DNA of 6,617 nt, from the NCBI GenBank assembly GCA_025359585.1, contig JANYFX010000094.1, positions 1 through 6,617 of the forward strand, read 5' to 3'. Made by a program: the position numbers and the translations under genes. Below the pieces are notes generated by a model that saw only the letters and a program-made list of their open reading frames with translations, had not been told where the DNA came from and made no database searches. This stretch comes from Rhizobacter sp. GTDB taxonomy: Bacteria; Pseudomonadota; Gammaproteobacteria; Burkholderiales; Burkholderiaceae_C. Shown piece after piece: positions 1-6,617 of the stretch; position 1 is the first letter of the stretch; every line of letters begins with the position of its first letter.

Positions 1-1
1 G

Positions 2-652
2 ATCGAGCTCGTGTTCTTCTCGTCGAACATCATCAAGGTGTTCTCGGGAGGCTGGTTCACGCTGCTGATTGCCGCTGCCGTCTTCACGCTGATGATGACC
101 TGGGCGCGCGGTCGCCAGCTGCTGTCGGCGAGCCTGCGGGCCGACGCGATCGAGCTCCAGCCGTTCCTGAAGAGCGTGCTCGCCGATCCGCCGATGCGCG
201 CCCCCGGAACGGCAGTTTTCATGAATGCCGAGGCCGACCTCACGCCGACTGCCTTGCTGCACAACCTCAAGCACAACAACGTGCTGCACGAGATCAACCT
301 GTTCGTCACCGTGAACACACACGACGTTCCCTGGGTCCCGTTCGCGTCGCGCGCGTCGGCGCAATCGCTGTGCAAGGGCTGCTGGGCGGTGACGCTCAAC
401 TTCGGTTTCAAGAACGACCTCGACGTGCCGGCCGCACTCGAGCTGCTGCAGGGCCAGGGCATCGTGCTCGACCCGATGGCGACCTCGTACTTCCTGTCGC
501 GCGCCACGGTCGTGCCCACCTTGGGTGGCGGCATGGCGCCCTGGCGCGAGAAGCTCTACGCCAGCCTGCACCGCAACGCGTCGTCGGCGGCCGACTTCCT
601 CGGCTTGCCGGCGAATCGCGTCGTCGAGCTGGGCACCAAGGTGCAGATCTGA
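2..652 (+). CDS. kup: Kup-family low-affinity K+ uptake transporter, C-terminal part (5' end outside window)
   Basis: The reading frame is open from the window edge (codons from base 2) to a TGA at 650-652, giving 216 residues that align without gaps to residues 414-629 of the complete Kup downstream, about 130 identical by eye (roughly 60%). The visible part holds the end of the penultimate membrane helix, the GGWF motif leading into the last helix (ending MMTW), and the cytoplasmic C-terminal domain with the Kup hallmarks ALLHNLKHN-VLHE, VTLNFGFKN, TSYFLSR and the terminal NRVVELG. Kup proteins are inner-membrane K+/H+ symporters. The ion-binding residues of the N-terminal helices lie outside the window and cannot be checked. 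The open frame with no frameshift argues for an intact gene, cut only by the window. The next gene is a paralogue, so this is the first member of a tandem pair. Family assignment is secure; whether it transports K+ under the same conditions as the second copy is unknown. Confidence 0.93.
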   Translation: MELVFFSSNIIKVFSGGWFTLLIAAAVFTLMMTWARGRQLLSASLRADAIELQPFLKSVLADPPMRAPGTAVFMNAEADLTPTALLHNLKHNNVLHEINLFVTVNTHDVPWVPFASRASAQSLCKGCWAVTLNFGFKNDLDVPAALELLQGQGIVLDPMATSYFLSRATVVPTLGGGMAPWREKLYASLHRNASSAADFLGLPANRVVELGTKVQI

Positions 653-681
653 AATGTTGGCCCCCGCGTCGCCTCGCTCCT

Positions 682-732
682 GCCCCCCGAGGGGCCGCTC
701 AGCCGCCTTGGGGCGGCCCGGCGCCGGCTGAG
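682..732. repeat. Nested GC-rich palindromic element, probably a dispersed intergenic repeat
   Basis: Several perfect inverted repeats overlap here. CTCAGCCG at 698-705 pairs with CGGCTGAG at 725-732 (8 bp). GGGCCGC at 692-698 pairs with GCGGCCC at 713-719 (7 bp). GCCGCC at 702-707 pairs with GGCGGC at 712-717 (6 bp, loop TTGG). CCGGCGCCGG at 718-727 is a self-palindrome, and CCCC at 684-687 pairs with GGGG at 691-694. The stems share bases, so they are mutually exclusive and the RNA or single-stranded DNA could switch between folds. The string resembles, from memory, GC-rich palindromic elements scattered between genes in Comamonadaceae and relatives. That it is a multi-copy repeat is inference; only one copy is in the window. 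No T run follows, so it is not a standard terminator. Confidence 0.55.
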
Positions 733-733
733 T

Positions 734-758
734 GCCCGCCCCCACGTTCCGGGCGGGC
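734..758. repeat. Strong 8-bp hairpin upstream of second kup
   Basis: GCCCGCCC at 734-741 is perfectly complementary to GGGCGGGC at 751-758, with a 9-base loop. The stem is all G and C and would be very stable in RNA. It directly follows the nested palindromic element and may be its right-hand part. The bases after it (TCGCAGC) contain no T run, so an intrinsic terminator is unlikely. It lies 61 bases before the kup start codon, far enough not to cover the translation start. Confidence 0.6.
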
Positions 759-778
759 TCGCAGCGGCGAAGCAAGCG

Positions 779-784
779 CACAAT
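779..784 (+). promoter_or_regulatory. Possible -10 element for second kup
   Basis: CACAAT matches four of six bases of the sigma-70 consensus TATAAT and is one of few A/T-containing spots in the gap. It lies 35 bases before the GTG start codon. No good -35 match stands 16-18 bases upstream (the sequence there reads about GGCTCG), so this is a weak prediction resting on position and base composition. Confidence 0.2.
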
Positions 785-819
785 GCCGACCCACCTGAAC
801 CCCATGCGTTGACCCGCGT

Positions 820-2709
820 GTGCCCCGTGTGAGCAGCACTTCCAATTCCAGCAAATCCGCACTCGCAGGCCTGACCCTGGGGGCCATCGGAGTCGTCTAC
901 GGCGACATCGGAACGAGCCCGCTGTATGCCTTGAAAGAAGTGTTCGCGCACGGCCACGTGCGGCTCACCGCGGAGAACATCTACGGTGTTCTCTCACTGG
1001 TGTTCTGGACGCTGACCGTGGTCGTTTCGGTCAAGTACGTGGCGCTCATCCTGCGGGCCGACAACAACGGCGAAGGTGGTTTGATCGCGATGCTCGCGCT
1101 GGCCTCGCAGGCCGTCAAAGACCGCCCTTTGTTGCGCCGACGTTTGCTGTTGCTGGGCATCTTCGGCACCGCGATCTTCTTCGGCGACGGTGTGATCACA
1201 CCGGCGATCTCGGTGCTTTCGGCGATCGAAGGCCTCGAAGTGGCAGCACCCGCATTGCACCGCTACGTCGTGCCACTGACCCTGATGGTGCTGACCGCGC
1301 TGTTCATGGTTCAACGTCAAGGCACGGCCAGCGTGGGCCGCCTGTTCGGGCCAGTGATGGTGCTCTGGTTCGGTGTGCTCGCCGTGCTGGGCCTCATGCA
1401 CATTGCCGAGAACCCGGCCATCCTGTGGGCGCTGAGCCCGCACTACGCGCTGGTTTTCCTCGTCGGCAACCCGGCCGTTGCCTTCATCGCGCTCGGCTCG
1501 GTGGTGCTGTGCGTGACAGGCGCCGAAGCGCTCTACGCCGACATGGGTCACTTCGGCAAGAAGCCGATCCGCCTGGCCTGGTTCAGCCTGGCGATGCCCG
1601 CGCTGGTGCTCAACTATTTCGGCCAGGGTGCGATGCTGCTGGAACACCCGAGCAAGGTCGGCAACCCGTTTTTCGAGATGGCGCCGACCTGGGCGCTCTA
1701 CCCGCTGATCGGCCTGGCCACCTGCGCGACCGTGATCGCTTCGCAGGCGCTGATCACCGCCGCGTTCTCGGTCACCAAACAGGCGATGCAGCTCGGTTAT
1801 TTGCCGCGCCTGCGCATCCTGCACACCTCGGTGAAAGAGGCCGGCCAGATCTACGTGCCCTTCATCAACTGGAGCCTGTACATCTGCATCGTGATCGCGG
1901 TGGTGATCTTTCAGTCGACCACCAAGCTCGCGGCGGCTTACGGCATCGCCGTGACGATCGACATGCTGATCACGACCACGATGACCTTCTTCGTGATCCG
2001 CTACGGCTGGAAGTACCCGTGGTCGCTGAGCTTCGCGGCGACCGGGTTTTTCTTCATCGTCGACTTCGTCTACTTCAGCGCCAACGTCGTGAAGGTCTTC
2101 GACGGCGGCTGGTTCCCGGTCGCCATCGGCGCCGTCATGTTCGTGCTGATGATGACGTGGAAGCAGGGCCGCCGGTTGATGTCCAAACGCCTGCGTGAAG
2201 ACGCCATCGACCTGAAGAGTTTTCTCGAAGCCGTGTTCGTCAGCCCGCCCACGCGGGTGCAAGGCACGGCCGTCTTTCTGGTCAGCGACCAGGGCATCAC
2301 GCCCAACGCGCTGCTGCACAACCTGAAGCACAACAAGGTGCTGCACGAGACCAACCTCTTCGTCACCGTGAAGCACCACGAGGTGCCGTGGATCGGCTTC
2401 GACAAACGCTGCGAGATGGAGCCGCTCGGCCACGACTGCTGGCAGGTCACGCTGAACTTCGGCTTCAAGAACGAGCCCGACGTGCCCGAGGCGCTGGCGC
2501 TGCTGAAAAACCGCGGCTGCGTCATCGACGATATGGACACGTCTTACTTCCTGTCGCGCGACATCGTGATCCCGACCACCGGCGGCGGCATGGCCGACTG
2601 GCGCGAGAAGCTCTTCGTCGGCATGCACCGCAACGCGGCTGCGGCGGCCGACTTTCTGAGCCTGCCAACCAACCGCGTCGTCGAGCTGGGCTCCAAGCTC
2701 GAAATCTAG
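820..2709 (+). CDS. kup: Kup low-affinity K+ uptake transporter, complete second copy
   Basis: This complete 629-residue protein (E. coli Kup is 622) imports K+ across the inner membrane, probably with protons. It has about twelve hydrophobic helices between residues 17 and 446, then a cytoplasmic domain to the end. Signature stretches are GVVYGDIGTSPLYA (24-37), RADNNGEGG (79-87), FFGDGVITPAIS (120-131), GAEALYADMGHFG (234-246), LNYFGQGA (264-271), AAAYGIAVT (371-379) and LLHNLKHNKVLHE (498-510). The acidic residues implicated in ion binding in E. coli Kup (D23, E116, E229) correspond to D29, D123 and E236, so the transport site looks intact. The frame has no ATG near the N terminus: the start is GTG at 820, or GTG at 829, which would give a start reading MSSTSNSS. 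Neither has a Shine-Dalgarno sequence. The gene follows a paralogue and precedes benE by 27 bases. Confidence 0.97.
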   Translation: MPRVSSTSNSSKSALAGLTLGAIGVVYGDIGTSPLYALKEVFAHGHVRLTAENIYGVLSLVFWTLTVVVSVKYVALILRADNNGEGGLIAMLALASQAVKDRPLLRRRLLLLGIFGTAIFFGDGVITPAISVLSAIEGLEVAAPALHRYVVPLTLMVLTALFMVQRQGTASVGRLFGPVMVLWFGVLAVLGLMHIAENPAILWALSPHYALVFLVGNPAVAFIALGSVVLCVTGAEALYADMGHFGKKPIRLAWFSLAMPALVLNYFGQGAMLLEHPSKVGNPFFEMAPTWALYPLIGLATCATVIASQALITAAFSVTKQAMQLGYLPRLRILHTSVKEAGQIYVPFINWSLYICIVIAVVIFQSTTKLAAAYGIAVTIDMLITTTMTFFVIRYGWKYPWSLSFAATGFFFIVDFVYFSANVVKVFDGGWFPVAIGAVMFVLMMTWKQGRRLMSKRLREDAIDLKSFLEAVFVSPPTRVQGTAVFLVSDQGITPNALLHNLKHNKVLHETNLFVTVKHHEVPWIGFDKRCEMEPLGHDCWQVTLNFGFKNEPDVPEALALLKNRGCVIDDMDTSYFLSRDIVIPTTGGGMADWREKLFVGMHRNAAAAADFLSLPTNRVVELGSKLEI

Positions 2710-2724
2710 GCCGCAGCCCGAAGT

Positions 2725-2730
2725 TATCCT
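2725..2730 (+). promoter_or_regulatory. Possible -10 element for the benE-gshB pair
   Basis: TATCCT, within the short 27-base gap after kup, matches four of six bases of the -10 consensus and ends six bases before the benE ATG. If used, transcription would begin at or almost at the start codon, giving a leaderless or nearly leaderless mRNA. No convincing -35 is seen within the end of kup. The alternative is simple co-transcription with kup; the sequence does not decide. Confidence 0.2.
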
Positions 2731-2736
2731 CGCGGC

Positions 2737-3921
2737 ATGCGAGCCCGCCTGTCCGACCTGTCCCTCTCCGCCGCCACCGCCGGCTTCGTCGCCGTGCTGG
2801 TCGGGTTCACGAGCTCCGTGGCCATCGTGTTCCAGGCCGCGACCTCGCTCGGCGCCTCGCCCGCGCAGATCAGTTCGTGGATGTGGGCGCTCGGCCTCGG
2901 CATGGGCTTGTGCACGCTGCTTCCTTCGTTGTGGCTGCGCCAGCCGGTGATGGTGGCGTGGAGCACGCCCGGCGCGGCGGTGCTTGCCACGGCCGGCATC
3001 GCTGGCGGGTTCGGCATGGCCGAGGCGACCGGCGCGTTCATCGTCTGCGCTGCGTTGATCGTGCTGTTCGGCGTGACCGGCTGGTTCGAGAAAGTGCTGT
3101 CGCGCATCCCGATGCCGATCGCCAGCGCCTTGCTGGCCGGTGTGCTGACGCGCTTCGGGCTCGACGCTTTCGTGGCGCTCAAGTCGGCGTTCGCGCTGGT
3201 GCTTTTGATGCTCGCGGCCTACCTGGTCGGCCGCCGCCTGTGGCCGCGGTATGCGGTGCCAGGCGTGCTCGTGGCCGGTGTCGCTTTCGCAGCGTTCAAT
3301 GGCCAGTTGCACCTCGGCGGCGTGCACTGGGGTCTGACAGTGCCGGTCTTCACCGCGCCGGAATTCAGCTGGCGCGCGACCGTGAGCCTGGCGCTGCCGC
3401 TCTTCGTCGTGACGATGGCGTCGCAGAACCTGCCCGGCGTGGCCGCGATCCGCGCCGCGCACTACGACATGCCGATCTCGAAGATCGTCACGCTCACCGG
3501 CCTGGCGACACTGGTGCTCGCTCCCTTCGGCGCTTTCGCGCTGAACCTGTCGGCGATCACGGCCGCGATCTGCATGGGCCGTGAAGCGCACCCCGACCCC
3601 GACAAGCGCTACATGGCCGCCGCCACCTGCGGGTTGATCTACTGCGTGGTCGGCCTGTTCGGCGCTGCCGTCACCGGCGTGCTGACGGCTTTCCCTCGTG
3701 AGCTGGTGGTGGCGATCGCGGGCCTGGCGCTGCTCGGCAGCATCGGCGGTGGCCTGGCGCTGGCGTTGAAAGAAGAAGCGCACCGCGAGGCGGCGCTGAT
3801 CACCTTTCTCGTCACGCTCAGCGGTGTGAGCCTGGCCGGCATCGGCTCGGCCTTCTGGGGCGTGGTCGCCGGCGCGCTCGCGTTATTTGTGCAACAGTGG
3901 CGGCCCCGTTCGATCGCCTGA
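2737..3921 (+). CDS. benE: BenE-family (benzoate/H+ symporter family) inner-membrane transporter
   Basis: This 394-residue, strongly hydrophobic protein has about eleven or twelve membrane segments from residue 11 to 387. It matches the BenE/YdcO family in length (YdcO about 390) and motifs: VGFTSSVAIVFQAA (22-35), the helix-breaking AWSTPGAA (74-81) and TMASQNLPG (226-234), which in this fold form the half-helices around the substrate site. The family is named for an Acinetobacter benzoate permease, but most members have no tested substrate. No aromatic-degradation gene is seen nearby, so benzoate transport here is only a family label. The ATG is the first start after the upstream in-frame stop, and the protein starts directly with family-like sequence (LSLSAATAGFVAVLVGF). 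No Shine-Dalgarno is visible. It is followed by gshB after 9 bases, suggesting an operon. Confidence 0.9.
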   Translation: MRARLSDLSLSAATAGFVAVLVGFTSSVAIVFQAATSLGASPAQISSWMWALGLGMGLCTLLPSLWLRQPVMVAWSTPGAAVLATAGIAGGFGMAEATGAFIVCAALIVLFGVTGWFEKVLSRIPMPIASALLAGVLTRFGLDAFVALKSAFALVLLMLAAYLVGRRLWPRYAVPGVLVAGVAFAAFNGQLHLGGVHWGLTVPVFTAPEFSWRATVSLALPLFVVTMASQNLPGVAAIRAAHYDMPISKIVTLTGLATLVLAPFGAFALNLSAITAAICMGREAHPDPDKRYMAAATCGLIYCVVGLFGAAVTGVLTAFPRELVVAIAGLALLGSIGGGLALALKEEAHREAALITFLVTLSGVSLAGIGSAFWGVVAGALALFVQQWRPRSIA

Positions 3922-3930
3922 GACCGCCCC

Positions 3931-4890
3931 ATGAAACTGCTGTTCGTCGCCGACCCGCTCGAAGGCTTCAAGACCTACAAGGATTCGACCTTCGCGATGA
4001 TGCGCGAGGCCGCGTCGCGTGGTCACGCGCTGCTGGCCTGTGGCCCGCAAGACATCATGTGGCAGCGCGGCGGCCGGGTCACGGCCTACGTGCGCGAGAT
4101 CACGCTCACCGGCGACGCGCACGACTGGTTCGTCGCGAAGCAAAAGGCACCGCACGAGTTGCCGGTGGCGCTGGCCGAGATCGACGCGGTTGTGATGCGC
4201 AAGGACCCGCCTTTCGACAGCGAGTATTTCTACGCCACGCACCTGTTGCAGCAGGCCGAGCGCGAAGGCGCGCGTGTGTTCAACAAGCCGGCCGCGCTGC
4301 GCGACCACCCGGAAAAGCTCGCGATCCTCGAGTTTCCGCAGTTCATCGGCCCCACCCTTGTGACGCGTGACGAGAGCGACATCAAACGTTTTCACGCCGA
4401 GCACAAGGACATCATCCTGAAGCCGCTCGACGGCATGGGCGGCATGGGCATCTTCCGCGTGGGGCCCGATGGGCTGAACCTCGGCAGCATCATCGAAACG
4501 CTGAACAAGGGCGGCGCCGAGACCGTGATGGTGCAGCGCTACCTGAAAGAGATCACCCAGGGTGACAAACGTATCCTGATCATCGGCGGCAAGCCGGTGC
4601 CGCACGTGCTGGCGCGCATCCCGCAGGGCAGCGAGATTCGCGGCAACCTCGCAGTCGGCGGCAAAGGCGTGGCCCAGGCGCTGAGTGCGCACGACCGCGG
4701 TGTGGCCGAAGCGATCGGCCCGGTGCTCGCCGCCCGCGGTTTGCTGCTGATCGGCCTGGACATGATCGGTGACTGCGTGACCGAGATCAACGTGACCAGC
4801 CCGACCGGGTTTCAGGAGATCACTCAGCAGAGCGGCTTCGACGTGGCAAAGATGTTCATCGATGCGCTGGAGTCGGCGCTGGCGGGCTGA
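3931..4890 (+). CDS. gshB: Glutathione synthetase
   Basis: GshB joins gamma-glutamylcysteine and glycine using ATP, the second and last step of glutathione synthesis, in the cytoplasm. The 319-residue protein matches the usual length (E. coli 316). The N-terminal domain starts MKLLFVADPLEGFKTYKDST and carries MRKDPPFDSEYFYAT (89-103). The ATP-grasp domain holds KPLDGMGGMGIFRV (164-177, glycine-rich loop over ATP), RYLKEITQGDKRIL (203-216), ARIPQGSEIRGNLAVGG (228-244) and the metal- and substrate-binding EINVTSPTGFQEI (285-297). All these core motifs look intact. The residue after NVTSPT is glycine (293), where E. coli has cysteine; I do not expect this to abolish activity. The gene lies 9 bases after benE, has no visible Shine-Dalgarno, and has no gshA within the window, although gshA-gshB adjacency is common in this order. 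gshA may lie elsewhere, or this could be a second gshB. Confidence 0.96.
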   Translation: MKLLFVADPLEGFKTYKDSTFAMMREAASRGHALLACGPQDIMWQRGGRVTAYVREITLTGDAHDWFVAKQKAPHELPVALAEIDAVVMRKDPPFDSEYFYATHLLQQAEREGARVFNKPAALRDHPEKLAILEFPQFIGPTLVTRDESDIKRFHAEHKDIILKPLDGMGGMGIFRVGPDGLNLGSIIETLNKGGAETVMVQRYLKEITQGDKRILIIGGKPVPHVLARIPQGSEIRGNLAVGGKGVAQALSAHDRGVAEAIGPVLAARGLLLIGLDMIGDCVTEINVTSPTGFQEITQQSGFDVAKMFIDALESALAG

Positions 4891-4913
4891 GCACACACGA
4901 AGGCGCGTGCAGG

Positions 4914-4919
4914 GATAAT
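4914..4919 (+). promoter_or_regulatory. Probable -10 element for uup
   Basis: GATAAT matches five of six bases of the sigma-70 -10 consensus, in an otherwise GC-rich 83-base gap after gshB. Transcription would begin near 4926-4928, giving a leader of about 47 bases before the uup ATG. The -35 region about 17 bases upstream (GCACAC) matches poorly, so this may be a weak or activator-assisted promoter. It supports uup being a separate transcription unit from benE-gshB. Confidence 0.4.
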
Positions 4920-4973
4920 CCGCGTTTTCCCTTAATGCCCCCCGCGTGACGCGTGGCGGCCGCGTGTGACTCC

Positions 4974-6617
<1,644 letters not shown>

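Larger units (their letters stand above)
653..819. other. Intergenic region between the two kup genes
   Basis: This 167-base gap holds no convincing gene. Its first two thirds are very GC-rich and full of inverted repeats (see the repeat entries). The last 40 bases hold a possible -10 element and a nine-codon mini-ORF just before the second kup. Small open frames run through it in other phases, but their arginine-, alanine- and proline-rich translations look like those of any GC-rich stretch. No canonical rho-independent terminator (GC stem followed by a T run) is visible after the first kup, although the hairpins could still slow or stop RNA polymerase. Confidence 0.8.

Noticed and set aside
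692..758. Rho-independent terminator for the first kup.
   Set aside because: The stems are strong, but no run of T follows any of them; kept as a structured repeat instead.
556..957. Minus-strand frame crossing the intergenic gap between the two kup genes.
   Set aside because: It overlaps both kup genes and the palindromic element, has no recognisable protein motif, and its composition is typical of random GC-rich frames.
2707..2736. Possible Kup-BenE fusion by stop-codon readthrough, since both genes share a frame.
   Set aside because: A TAG stop is present, both proteins have normal family lengths and natural ends, and nothing suggests recoding.
994..3783. A 929-codon open frame on the minus strand spanning kup and benE.
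   Set aside because: kup, benE and gshB are in the same plus-strand frame, and GC-rich third positions remove stops from the opposite strand. The translation is rich in H, R, Q, D and A with no domain-like pattern, while the plus strand encodes clear conserved families.
2..4890. A functional K+/glutathione module, because glutathione gates Kef K+ efflux systems.
   Set aside because: No kef gene is present, Kup is not known to be gated by glutathione, and simple proximity is not enough to support the link.
4894..4928. Terminator after gshB (imperfect stem 4894-4899/4904-4909, with TTTT at 4925-4928).
   Set aside because: The stem has only six pairs with an A-C mismatch, and the T run is 15 bases away, so it does not form a standard terminator.

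Overview
The window is a GC-rich stretch with all genes on the + strand. It looks like the chromosome of a betaproteobacterium of the order Burkholderiales. I infer this from the style of the GshB, Kup and Uup proteins, the codon choice (mostly G or C in third positions), and a GC-rich palindromic intergenic element of a kind I associate with Comamonadaceae and Rubrivivax/Leptothrix-type genomes. I cannot name a genus from the sequence alone.

Layout: (1) positions 2-652, the last 216 codons of a Kup-type potassium uptake transporter whose start lies outside the window; (2) positions 653-819, a non-coding gap with several nested and competing GC-rich hairpins; (3) positions 820-2709, a complete second kup gene, so kup is present as a tandem pair; (4) positions 2737-3921, a BenE-family membrane transporter; (5) positions 3931-4890, glutathione synthetase gshB, 9 bases after the transporter; (6) positions 4891-4973, a short gap with a probable promoter; (7) positions 4974-6617, an ABC-F ATPase of the Uup type, cut off by the window edge before its C-terminal domain.

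Taken together these are housekeeping and ion-homeostasis functions: K+ import (Kup x2), a secondary transporter of uncertain substrate, the last step of glutathione synthesis, and a ribosome- or DNA-associated ABC-F protein. The second kup, benE and gshB share one reading frame with gaps of 27 and 9 bases, so they could be co-transcribed; uup probably has its own promoter. None of the complete genes or uup shows a clear Shine-Dalgarno sequence.

I see no mobile element, CRISPR array, RNA gene or defence system. The points most worth a second look are the tandem, diverged kup pair, the structured repeat between the two copies, and gshB sitting next to a transporter gene rather than next to gshA. 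I found no convincing new biological system here.
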